Shown piece after piece: positions 53,533-63,634 of a DNA stretch of 64,000 bases. How positions within the stretch are numbered: position 1 is the first letter of the stretch; each line of letters begins with the position of its first letter. Below the pieces are notes generated by a model. That model was not told the DNA's origin, searched no databases, and saw only the letters and a list, made by a program, of their open reading frames with translations. Where the stretch lies: NCBI GenBank assembly GCA_009829735.1, contig CM020620.1, positions 7,022,545 to 7,086,544 on the forward strand, given 5' to 3'. The DNA is from Pyropia yezoensis (lineage: Eukaryota > Rhodophyta > Bangiophyceae > Bangiales > Bangiaceae). Made by a program: the position numbers and the translations under genes.

Positions 53533-55702
53533 ATGGCGACCAACGGCAAGCCCGCAGAGGAGCTCGGTGAGGAGGAAGGGCTCGTCGACTACGAGGAGGA
53601 GGACGACGCCGGCGTCGCGCCCGTTGCGCCGACCACTGCGGTCGTCGCTGCTGGCGACAAGGGCCCTGCTACGGGCAAAGAGAACAAAAAGTACGACCCG
53701 ATCTAGGTGCAGCCCACCCCCCCGCCCTTGCTCCCCGCGTTTGCTTTAGCTCGGTCCCCGCACTTGATGGTGTTTGCGGCGGCCACGGTGGTTTGTGGCG
53801 CGCCTCAAGGCCTCAACAATTTGGAGGGCGTGCCGCTCTTGTCTTCAATGGCCGAGGTCTGCCTTTTGTGGGCCTCAGGGCTTTTGTACGCCGTGTGGCG
53901 TGGTCGGAGGTATTGGGAGTGCCGGACGGACGGTGTTCATCGTCTCCCGTCGTCGTCGTGGTGGTGGCGGTCGACGCGGCCGGACCTGCACATCTTGCTA
54001 GGTTCCATGTCCTGCGTGTTGCGCTTCAGTAGTGCTGATGCTGGACTCTCCTCCACTGCTGGCGTCGCCATGTCTTCTCTTCTTGGACTACTCTTCCACC
54101 TTGGGCGTTGCCCGCCTCCCCTGATCGGCACCTCCTCGGGGTGTTTGCCGTGCCGCCTCCGCACTCCCCATCGCCTGTCGCTCTGTCCCCGAACGTGAAG
54201 GGGCACATACGTGGGGATCCATTCTGCGGGGTTCAAGGACTTTCTGCTCAAGCCTGAGCTGCTGCGTGCCATTCAGGTATGTCGGTTGCGATGCCTTAGC
54301 CTCCATGTTTGCGGCTCTGTGTGAGGTTTACTGTTGTGGCGTCAGTTGGTGGCTTTTGTGTTGTATCAGGTCGTGGTGTTATGCGTCCAATCTGGGCACT
54401 TGGGGTGATTCTCTTTGTGTTGATGATGACTAACATTCTTTTTTTTGCGAGATGTGGGTGTGATCTGGGAGGTGCTCTTTCTTCGCTTGGTGTGGGTGGC
54501 GTTCATTCTCTGTGGGATCTGGGTGGCGTTCATTCTCTGCGGGATCTGGGTGGCGTTTCTCCTGCGTCACATCTGTGCGCTTGGTGTTGGTCGTGCTTCA
54601 GGATTGCGGCTTTGAGCACCCTTCGGAGGTGCAGCATGAGTGCATCCCGCAAGCCATCCTGGGCATGGATGTCTTGTGCCAAGCCAAGTCGGGCATGGGC
54701 AAGACCGCCGTGTTTACTCTATCTTGCCTTCAACAGATGGAGCCTGTTGACGGGGAGGTGTCGGTTGTGGTATTGACTCACACCCGTGAGCTGGCGTACC
54801 AGATTGCTCACGAGTTTGAGCGTTTCTCCAAGTACAAGCCGTCGGTACGGACGTCCGTCATTTATGGCGGTGTGCCTATCCGCCAGCACAAGGAGCTGCT
54901 GACCTCGGATGCCCCCCCTCATGTCATTGTGGGCACGCCGGGACGGGTGCTCGACCTGACCAACCAGAAGATTTTGGATCTGTCCAAGGTCAAGTTCTTT
55001 GTGCTGGACGAGTGTGACAAGATGCTGGAGGCCCTGGACATGCGCCGGGACGTGCAAGACATTTTCCGTGCGACCCCGCATTCTAAGCAAGTCATGATGT
55101 TTACGGCCACGTTGGCCAAAGAGATCCGGACTGTGGCCAAGAAGTTTATGGTGGACCCGATGGAGGTGTTTGTAGATGACGAGACCAAGCTGACGCTCCA
55201 CGGCCTGCTGCAGTACTATGCGCGGTTGGAGGAGGCGGAGAAGAATCGGAAGCTGAGTGACATCCTGGACGCCCTGGAGTTTAACCAGGTGGTTATCTTC
55301 GTCAAGTCGGTTGCGCGCGCGACTGAGCTGAACAAGCTGCTGGTCGAGTGCAACTTCCCGTCCATCGCAATTCACTCGGGCATGGCGCAAGATGAACGTA
55401 TTCGGCGGTACAAGGCGTTCAAGGACTTTCAAAAGCGCATTCTGGTGGCTACGGACATCTTTGGTCGCGGCATTGATATTGAGCGCGTGAACATCGTCAT
55501 CAACTACGATATGTCTGCGGACGCGGACTCGTATCTCCATCGGGTGGGCCGTGCGGGCCGCTTTGGGACCAAGGGCCTAGCTATCTCCTTCATCTCGTCA
55601 GACGCGGACTCGACGGTGCTGGCGGACGTGCAGTCCCGCTTTGAAGTGGCCATTGCTGAGCTGCCCAAGACCATTGACCAGTCATCTTACATGACGGCGT
55701 AA
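53533..55702 (+). CDS. UAP56: UAP56/Sub2-type DECD-box RNA helicase
   Basis: This ATP-dependent RNA helicase acts in spliceosome assembly and, within TREX, in mRNA export from the nucleus. The exons are 53533-53690, 54201-54276 and 54602-55702. The introns are 510 and 325 nt, GT-AG. The first splits a Lys codon between its second and third bases; the second is in phase 0. The product is 444 residues, close to the family's about 430. In order it has an acidic N-terminus (LVDYEEEDD), [21 protein letters not shown], the Q-motif region ([10 protein letters not shown]), Walker [15 protein letters not shown], the diagnostic DECD box ([10 protein letters not shown]), motif III TAT, VVIFVKS, and motifs V-VI ([18 protein letters not shown]). 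Motif III is TAT rather than the usual SAT. Unspliced exon 1 would stop after six more codons. Confidence 0.96.
54491..54568 (+). repeat. 27-bp minisatellite in UAP56 intron 2
   Basis: About 2.8 tandem copies of a unit beginning GGGATCTGGGTGGCGTTC lie some 35 bases before the exon 3 acceptor. Confidence 0.8.
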
Positions 55703-57459
55703 GAGCTGTTGTGCGACCGGTCCATCCTGGTGTACTCGTTCTATCGTGGGCGTTTGTGGGGTGTGCACCTGCATTTTCTACTGTTGCTGCCATCGATGGT
55801 TTGTTGCCTTCTCTGTTCTCGTTGATGTCTTTTCTTTCATGCTTTCATCGAGCGGTACAAGCGGCTCTGGCTAGGGGGGGCTCAACCATAGTCAAAAGGC
55901 GGGAGGAGGGTGTGCTGGGAGTGAACATACATTTTTCGGCGTCTGCCCGGCGTCATGTGCTCACTGTACCTCTGACGCCAGCTCTTGGCCTTGCCTCGCG
56001 TCTGGTCGTCGTCGCCGCATCAGGAAGAGGCCCCGTTGTACGGTAAGTGTGGATAGTTTTGAGTTGTGGCTCAGTTGAGGGGAAGGCGTCGGGAAGGCGT
56101 CGGGAAGGCGTCGTCTGGATGAGGGGAGATGAGGTCTAAGGTGGTGAGGGAACTGACACTTGCCAGCAGCGCCCGCGCAGGGGGGAGGCCATCGTGGGTG
56201 GCAAAGAAGAGGGCGCCCTCGCCAATCCACGTCCACAGCAGCGTGTAGCCCGACAGGACGCGGCCAATGGGCGCTGCCGGCCACGTCGCTAACAAAGGCC
56301 GCTAGCTCACGCCGCAGGTCGGCTACGCCAGGGGGAGGCGTACTCGAGTCGGTTTGCGCAGGCGGTGACGGCTCGACGGCGCCGTCAGCGTCGACAAGGC
56401 CAAGCGCCTCAAGGTCCTCATCAAGGAGGACCTTGGAGCCTCCCCCCCTGAGGTATAACACCTCCACCGCCGCTTCAAAGTTCGCGGCAACGACAGCGAC
56501 CGGAGGAGGGACACAATGGTGAGGGCATCGACGATGAGGAGCCCGACGCCGCGTAGTTCGTCCACTTCGCACTTACTGTGAGGGGACTGGGGAGAACCGC
56601 GGCGCCTCGCAGTGGCCGCCACGGTGGCCACGTCCCGGCCCACGGAGTCCGCCCTACGGCCATCACCTCGTGGGGCTCTGCCACGGCATGGGCTATCACG
56701 CCCTGGTGAGATGTGTACACAATTGTCATTCTGAACCTGCCTCTGGGTCTAGACAAGCGCTGTCGGTACCATTCCGGGGGCGATGGGTGGTCCCTCGGCA
56801 GTGTTTGCGTCTCTCCAAGAAACATCATTGAGAAAAAACCGCACGGGCGCCGCGCAAGTGGCGGTCCGTCATCGCATTCGTCCAGACCGCTTGCTCGGTG
56901 TACTGCGCGCGCATCAAACCCGTCGGCGCCCGAAGGGTCAACAACCGCGACTCCGCGGCCACACTCCCCGTACAGATCCCGCCAGAGGGGTTACTGTCCC
57001 CATTGAGCGCATCTTAGGCGGGTCTCGCCAGCGGGTACGGGAACGCCTTCGCCCGCCATGCCATACCGGCACTCAAGCCGGCAACCACCCACCCAACTAC
57101 CACATTTCGGGCGCCTCGAGACCGCTACAGGCCCGACCCACGCGGCTGCCGTTGCTCCGCTAGAGGCTCGGCTGGCTGGTGACGAGGCCAGCGAGCACGG
57201 GGGGCACCCACAGTGGAGCATAGCCCGCTGCACCCACCCTTGGCCCAACGACGTGTTCGATCGCCCCCAACGGCACCAGCGGCAGCAATGTCCACAGATG
57301 AAGCCGGCCAGGCGACCATGGCCACGCTCAAGCAGTCGCTCACTCACCGGCTCGTGGTGATGCACCATCGCTCTCCCGTAGAGCAGGTGCCACTGCGCCA
57401 TCGCGACCCCCCCCCCCCCCCCTTCGCCCAATCCGACAGCAGCGGCACCCAGGTCCAGC
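55703..57459. other. Intergenic: UAP56 3' region and unresolved minus-strand traces
   Basis: It contains the helicase 3' UTR, a threefold 12-bp repeat (GGGAAGGCGTC units, 56083-56118) and a possible degenerate gene listed separately. It ends in a C run (57407-57422). No clear gene is visible in 56580-57459. Confidence 0.45.
56071..56570 (-). pseudogene. Possible degenerate or mis-split protein-coding remnant
   Basis: The minus strand reads protein-like sequence in two frames that follow each other. The first is NFEAAVEVLYLRGGGSKVLL through ADLRRELAAFVSDVAGS. The second, shifted by one base at about 56290, is APIGRVLSGYTLLWTWIGEG and FFATHDGLPPARALLASVSS. Either a small intron or a frameshift separates them. 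The second part looks like a membrane-associated helix. I do not recognise the family, and it may not be a gene. Confidence 0.25.
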
Positions 57460-57582
57460 CTATCCCCCCCGGCGCCACTTGAACAGCTGCGCGAGCACGC
57501 GCAGTAGCAGCAACACGAGGATGAAAATGCCCGCGGGGCTCTTGATGAGCATCCCCGACTTCTTGGGCGCCTTGCGCGCCAT
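57460..57582 (-). CDS. Possible 40-residue single-pass membrane protein or last exon
   Basis: The ATG at 57582 opens a 40-codon frame: a basic start (MARKAPKKSG), one hydrophobic helix (GIFILVLLLLRVLAQLF) and a basic end (KWRRGG). The charge pattern suits a small tail-anchored or ER membrane protein. The frame continues open upstream without a conserved sequence, so it could also be the last exon of a larger gene. The family is not recognised. Confidence 0.35.
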   Translation of the reverse strand: MARKAPKKSGMLIKSPAGIFILVLLLLRVLAQLFKWRRGG

Positions 57583-58686
57583 CACGACGAGCAGCGGGCG
57601 GAGAGTGGTGACGAGGTACGGCAGCTGGGGGGCCAAGGGGAGGAGATCCACGGGGTCGGCCACGGAACAGGCACTCAAAGGCGGTGCAGCGAAGATGGCA
57701 GAGCACGAGGGCAGGCGGGATGGGAGGACAGGGAAGGAAAGCCTGCACACAGGGCAAGCGTGGAGACGTTCGACCAAGGGCGAAGGGAGAGAAGAGCAGA
57801 AGAGATCGATCGGCTGAGGCCACAGGTGGGAGGGGAGGTAGTGTCTCCGCGCGCTTCCACGCCGACGGCAACCGTTTCGTGAGGTCAACGGCAGGGAGCA
57901 CCAGGGTGCGACCGTGGTGAAAAGCCGTCCGCCGCCTCCGGCAAAGCTCGTCTGTATGTATCGCAACGAGGCGATCCCATCGTGAACGCCGCGGGCCGCA
58001 GCAGACTGACTCAAGCCGCTGATGACGTCATGACCCGGGAACACAGGATTTTCTGGGTGTGACTCACCGTATTTAAATGTACTGTTTTCGTGTTGGCAGT
58101 ATGCCAGAGCACGGAGCAAGCGCGGTCCATGTGTACAGTACACTGTACCATGCACGACCAAAGACTCTTCCTTTTTTTTTGAATACCAGGTTCTTGAATA
58201 CCACAGAGGAGCGCTCAATATTAGCTTCCATCTCGCGAAAGCTCGCCAGACTTTATCGAAGATTAAAACTTCTGGGTGGTTGCTGCAGACGGCCTCCGCG
58301 GACGCTGTAGTGGTGGCCAGCGGCCGCATCGGTGGTGTTCAAGGTCCTCGGGTGGAGGCAACCATTGCCAGTAGCGGCTAACCGTCTTGTTCGGCTGCGT
58401 GCTTGTGGCCAGGACGGGCCCGCGCATGAGCAGGCCAAGTACCTACCTCGGCGGGGCCATGCGCAACAGGCTCTCCTGGGTCTCTTTTCTGGTCAGCACA
58501 GCATGTGCGGCACGCCCCCCACAGTCAACGCGGCGGCACCCCCGACCCCGCCGTCGCCCTCATCGGGTGTGCCGCCCGACCTCCTTGGTCGAAGCCGCCA
58601 AATGCAAAGCGTCCTTCTTCCCCCGCCCCCCCCCCATCTTCTCTTTCCCCTCCCACCGCGCCGTTTCCTTGCTTACTTCACGCGCG
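57583..58686. other. Intergenic region upstream of the sulfotransferase-like gene
   Basis: No conserved frame. A palindromic GTGTACAGTACAC lies near 58131-58143, similar to GTAC motifs near 1990 and 7755. Pyrimidine-rich DNA at 58610-58680 precedes the next ATG. Confidence 0.45.
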
Positions 58687-59535
58687 ATGGCCCACACCGC
58701 GTCACCCCCGCCCACCCGCCTCCCCGGGACCGTGCGGGTGATCAATGCCAGCCTGTCACGAACGGGAACGGCGAGCATGGCAGAGGCGCTAGCCATCCTC
58801 CTCGACGCGCCATCCTACCACTGTGGCACCGACGGCGTCTTTGGCGCCGACGCGCCCGTCTGGGCGGCCGCCGCCCGGGCGGGGGTGCACCCTGACTGGG
58901 CCGCCCTCCTCGACGCCCGCGGGTACGCCTCGATTGGCGACGCGCCGGCCTGCAACTATTGGGCTGAGCTCGCCGCCGTGTACCCCGACGCGAAGGTGCT
59001 GCTGGTGGAGCGTGGTGAGCCCGGCGATCGCGGCGCGTGGGCAGACAGCTATGTTGCGGCCGTCACCGCAGTGGCCCCGTTTTTCCGCACCCGCTGGCGG
59101 TCCCGCCCCGCCCGCGACGCGTATGACATATGCACGCGGATGGCCGCGCAAAATGGAGGGGGAATCAGCGTGGACGACCTCTTTCGGCCGGGTACTGACA
59201 CCAGGGAGATGCTGACACGCTGGTACGACCGCCACTACCCTGCTGTGCGGGCGGGGGTGCCGCCAAAACGGCTGGTGGTGGTGCCCCTCGGCGGCGGGTG
59301 GACGCCCCTGTGCGAGGCGCTGCACCTGCCCGTCCCCGCCGTTGACTTCCCGCAGGAGCACGTCGGCGCCGCCAGCGTAGCGGCCATATCAGAGGCCGCC
59401 GCCACGGCCATGCGCCCGCCGCCGGCACTGGTGGTCGCAGCCGCGGGGGCGGCTGTGGCGGCCGCAGGGGCGGCCGCGATCGGGGTGTGGCGCGCCACAC
59501 GGGGAGGGTGCTTTTTTCAAGTCGATTCCATATAG
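58687..59535 (+). CDS. Sulfotransferase-family P-loop protein with C-terminal membrane helix
   Basis: This is a single exon of 282 residues from the ATG at 58687 (CGCGATGG). The N-terminus VINASLSRTGTASMAEALAI fits the 5'-phosphosulfate loop of the sulfotransferase family that has G-x-x-R-T-G-T in place of the usual loop. It continues with a spaced W (PVWAAAARAG), DWAALLDARGYASIGDAPA, a YWAELAAVYPDAKVLLVERGEP strand-turn and the 3'-phosphate region. Such enzymes transfer sulfate from PAPS; many members of this subfamily have no known acceptor. A C-terminal stretch (LVVAAAGAAVAAAGAAAIGVW) looks like a membrane anchor, which would place the enzyme on the secretory membrane. In red algae, sulfated galactans are plausible substrates; that is speculation. 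Confidence 0.72.
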   Translation: MAHTASPPPTRLPGTVRVINASLSRTGTASMAEALAILLDAPSYHCGTDGVFGADAPVWAAAARAGVHPDWAALLDARGYASIGDAPACNYWAELAAVYPDAKVLLVERGEPGDRGAWADSYVAAVTAVAPFFRTRWRSRPARDAYDICTRMAAQNGGGISVDDLFRPGTDTREMLTRWYDRHYPAVRAGVPPKRLVVVPLGGGWTPLCEALHLPVPAVDFPQEHVGAASVAAISEAAATAMRPPPALVVAAAGAAVAAAGAAAIGVWRATRGGCFFQVDSI

Positions 59536-59628
59536 CTAGACTGATAGGAACCTCTCATCTTTGACCCCCCCTATTTTCCTTCTCGTTCACGCGCAGACAA
59601 CACTTCTGGTATCATGTTGTAGCCCATA

Positions 59629-60090
59629 TTGCTGTTCTCCCAATTTTGGCCGATCCGGACAAGAACAACACTGCATGAACAACTGTGTGAGCCAATCGCG
59701 TGCTGGCAGGTGAGGGCGAGCCAATCGCGTGCTCTAGGGGCCTGATCGTCCAGAGCAGATGATTGGCTGCAGCCACAGTGGGCCTCTTACCAATCGCTGA
59801 TTGGTCGAAACACTGTTGTTCTCTTGGCTGAGATCGCCGAAGATTCCCCCCACATCGGCTCGTTCCTCTCCGGAACAGTTGTCCAGCTTGTCTTGGTGTC
59901 TGTTCCACTCAGGTTCTCCCCGCCATGTGCTCGGAGTCCCGGGAAAGTCGCAGATCTTACTGTTTGCACAACAATGGAGGCTAATTCGGAGCTCTCATTG
60001 GTCAGAGAGGCATCCTGTGAGGCATGTCATTGGTCAGTGGACTGTTGTTCTTGTTCTTGTCCGGATCGGCCACAATTGGGAGAACTGCAA
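59629..60090. mobile_element. TA-flanked MITE, 462 bp
   Basis: It has terminal inverted repeats of about 40 bp, TTGCTGTTCTCCCAATT on the left and TTGCAGTTCTCCCAATT on the right when reversed, each continuing GGCCGATCCGGACAAGAAC. TA is present at both edges (59627-59628 and 60091-60092). The interior is rich in CCAAT/ATTGG motifs and has no coding frame. The TA duplication suggests mobilisation by a Tc1/mariner-type transposase. Confidence 0.8.
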
Positions 60091-60378
60091 TACCAGGGGC
60101 ATTGGACTGCACTGTCGCAAGATGTCACTATGGTACGTTGCAGAAAAAAGATACACGGAGCGTTCTTTTCTCTTTCCACCGAGAACCTTCGGGCCACAGA
60201 CCTGAGCCAATCACGTGCCTTGATGGTATGCCCCGGTGTAATGCGCCCCACATGAGCGGTGGTGGGTCCGTTTCGGGAAACCATGCCAGGACGCTCATCA
60301 ACTGGAGAGCGAGTACAGCACGTGGGGAGGTCCACGACACGGCGGGGGGGAGGGGGCGGTGCCGCCGCCGGCGTCGTC

Positions 60379-60665
60379 GACGGCAGCATCGTCGGCAGCA
60401 TCGACGGCAGCATCGACGGCAGCATCGACGGCAGCATCGACGGCAGCATCGACGGCGGCGGCGACAGCGACAGCGGCGCGACGGCGGCGACAACGGCGGC
60501 GGCAACGGCAGCGGCAACGGCAGCGGAAACAGCAGCGGCGGCGGCAACGGCAGCGGCAACGGCAGCGGCAACGGCAGCGGCAACGGCAGCGGCAATGACA
60601 GCTGCAACGGCGGCGGCAACGGCAGCGGCAACGGCGGTAGCAACGGCGGTGGCGACGGCGGCGAC
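60379..60665 (+). repeat. Two adjacent 12-bp minisatellites
   Basis: The first (60379-60455) repeats GGCAGCATCGAC about six times. The second (about 60480-60665) repeats GGCAACGGCAGC with variants. Because the period is a multiple of three, several frames on both strands stay open (for example 60259-61257 on plus and 61628-60027 on minus). Neither shows a domain, so I do not call genes. Confidence 0.8.
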
Positions 60666-62553
60666 CCCGGCGGCGTCAATGGCGGCGGCGACGGCGGCGA
60701 CACCGGTGGCGATAACGGCAACGACGGCGGAAACGATAGCAACGGCGACGTGGATGGCGATGGCGGCGAAAACGTTGTGTTTGGGGGGGGGGAGGGCGGG
60801 GGGGGGGGGGGGGGGCGGCGCCGGTGACGGCGACGGCGACGGCGCAAGCGGCGTCGGCTCCTGTGGCTGCGGGGGGGGGGAGGGGGCGGCGCCGGTGACG
60901 GCGACGGCGACGGCGCGAGTGGCGTCGGCTTCTGTGGCTGCGGCCGGCGCGGCAGTCAAGAGTGTGGTGGTGGACACCCTGCCTGTGCCGGTGCCCACGG
61001 TGGCGGCCACCTCGCCTGCCGCGGTGTCCGTGGTGACGGCTGCTGCATCCGACGTGGCGGCGGTGGTGACCGCGGCGGCGGCGGTGGCGACGTCGGACAC
61101 GGCGGCGGCCGTCGACGCGGAGGCGGCGGTGGCTATCGACGAGGCGGCGGCCACGGCGGCCGCCGCGGCAGCCATCGAGGCGGTCGCAAAGACGGGCAGG
61201 CCACAGGCGGCTGTGGTAACGTGTTTGGGAGAGGGAGGAGGGGGGGACTGTGTTTGAGGGGGGGGGGGGGGGGGCGGCGGGCAGACGGCCGTGTGGACTG
61301 GTTTTTTTGGTGAGGGTGAGGAACGCCACAGAGAGCCGTGGCTACGTCTTTTGGGGGGGCGGTGGTGCCGCCGCCGTTGTGGGGAAGGGGGAGGCGGGCG
61401 GCAGGAGACCGCGGGGACGGTGCGCAGGGGGAGGGTGGGGGGACGGTGGGGGCGCTCTGTGAGGGGGTCCGGCAGGTCGCTGGGGATGGCGGGGTCGGTG
61501 TTTTGGCTGGGGGGTGTGGTGCCGGTGGCAGCACTAGGGGGTGGAGGGGGAGGGTTCCAAGGGCTGGTAGTTTCCCTTTTTTGGAGGCGGAGGGGAGGGG
61601 ATGTCGATGGCTTCTGCGTTGGGGGCATTTAGGTGACGCATGGCGGCGGGGTTCTTGTTTGAGCGAGGGCGGCTACGGCGATGGCGGGGGGGTTGATAGC
61701 TGCATGGGGGGGGGGGGGAGGGTCCGTCGGCGCAAGGTGAAACGGGCAGGGTAAAGTCACTGGTTGAATTGGAGTGGAGTGGGTGACGGCGAGACAGTGG
61801 CGATGGTGTTAGCCGCCGGCGCCGGCGCCCGCGTCAGCGCCGGCGTTCTTCTTTCCGTTGCAGGCGCAGGGAGACTGGTGCGGTGGCTCCGCTGGGCAGA
61901 AGTGATAAGAGTGACTGGGCGGGTAAATTCTGGTGCAGCGGAAGAGGGAGGAACGTGGTGTCGGGATGGTGCAGGCCGTCGAGCGGGCCGAATTTTGGGG
62001 GGGCCTTGGGAAGGTCTGCCCGATAGGCCAAACAGCAACGAGGCACTTCGTGCACTAAGCACGAAGTGCCTTGATGCGATGTCGTGCACTTCCGCCCCTT
62101 CTTGAGGCATGACCCCCCCCCCACGCCACGCACACAGGAGACGCCTTCCCCCTTGCTTCCTGGGTTCGCGCACTGTCGGCGCCTGTGGAGAACCCACTCC
62201 ACCTGGGCACGCCCCCCAGCACTGCACTCCACCTGCCAAAGGTAGAACCGCCAGAGGGAAGCGGGCTTGGGGGGGGTTGCCTCCCTGATGTGCCTGGTCA
62301 AGAAGAGGGGTCCACGAGGGGAAGGGGGGGGAGACGCCGCTTCGTCAGGAGCATGAGGGGCACCTGCCCGAGATGCCTCAATGAGCACTGGACACATGAG
62401 GACCAGGCTTCTTCGTGGACCAACCAGGCGACCCCATGACATGGAACATTTATCTCAAGAACGGCCATCTAAGAAACGGTGACCCGCACACGGAAAAAGG
62501 TCCTCAAAACAATGGCCTCCAGCCGTCCCTTTGCTCCTCTCTAAAATCGACTA
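60666..62553. other. Low-complexity G-rich intergenic region
   Basis: It contains GGCGAC-type repeats, G runs near 60786-60815 and 61258-61275, and no recognisable protein. From about 61760 the composition becomes more balanced. Confidence 0.5.
62041..62071. other. Perfect hairpin, 13-bp arms, 5-nt loop
   Basis: AGGCACTTCGTGC and its exact complement GCACGAAGTGCCT flank ACTAA. No gene context makes it a terminator. It could be a recombination scar or a small element end. Confidence 0.8.
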
Positions 62554-62750
62554 CAGTCTTTCTCCATTGTTGGGCACCCTTTGTGGCGACCGTAAGCCCA
62601 AGGATTTAACTTGATTCCGCCCTCTGATTGGTCGGTGACAACGATCGAATGCTGACACATGCGTTGATCGCACCGTAGAGGTCGGTCGACCTGCATTGGT
62701 TACTAGACACCGTGCCCAAGAAAGGATGTCACAGCAATGGAGAAAGACTG
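62554..62750. mobile_element. Tc1/mariner-type MITE, 197 bp
   Basis: It is flanked by TA (62552-62553 and 62751-62752) and begins CAGTCTTTCTCCATTG; the right end reversed begins with the same 16 bases. TA-CAGT...ACTG-TA ends are typical of Tc1/mariner elements. It has no coding frame. Confidence 0.82.
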
Positions 62751-62752
62751 TA

Positions 62753-63634
62753 CCCCTCTTCCAAGCCTCAGTTAGCACATGGGCCCGGACCCACCCCCGA
62801 GCCGGGCAAATCAATGCGAAAAGGATGGCCCCATTTCAGGTTCGACAGCAGCCGGTCCACCTAGGGTGTCCCTGAAAGCGGTACACCGTCCAGGGGACCC
62901 AAGGACCTCATGAGTTCGCATGGGGCTATGTGATCCTTCTGTCAGCATGGCCACCGTGGACTCCGCTGCGGCCGGTGCGGAGCCCGGGCCCGAGCCGAGA
63001 AAAACCTCCATGTATCTTTTTTGTGCAACGTACCGTATGAGAGCGCATCAGACATAAAAGCTCCACACCGTGAACATAGCGGCTGTTTTTTCATCACTTT
63101 TCCGTCGTTTCTCCCCGGCGGCAACCAGGTACCGCTTTCTGGCGAAGTGGCGTTGACTCCGATTGCGTCTTCACATGCATGTGATGCCATCATCCGTTTG
63201 GTAGCGTTCAGCAGGAGCGTGATAGCACGTACAGGGCAGTACAACTTTGGGCTTCCATCCGATGTCGATAGCTTAAGATCAAAGTAGACCCCCGTGCTTG
63301 CGCCGGATGCTCTGATATGGGGCCCGCTGGAAGAGGTAGCAGAGGAGGCCAGACCGAGAGTGTCCTTGGGAAGATAGGTATGTACAGTACATGCGTACGA
63401 GACGCCAGCACTACACCTCCGGGCCCATATGACAAGCTGTGTATGAGAAGTCTACCACAGGGCACTCATGCGCCTACCTGCCAAGTTTGGAGCGGAGAGC
63501 TGCAGACTTCCTTCTGCACGGGGCCTTTTCTCAGGCGTCTAGCTATCGTCGGCTGCCTGCGCGGCGCCCTGAGGGGCGACGCATGCGTCGCAGGACGGAG
63601 GGCAGCATAGAACGTAGGGGCTGTGACGGCTTGA
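62753..63634. other. Intergenic, nothing recognised
   Basis: Balanced composition and no conserved frame. About 30 bp at 63008-63037 resembles the reverse complement of 60130-60160 (ACGTTGCA, then an A run, then GATACA). Confidence 0.4.

Noticed and set aside
60027-61628. 533-codon minus-strand Ala/Pro frame
   Set aside because: It is a translation of 12-bp minisatellites and G runs without a domain.
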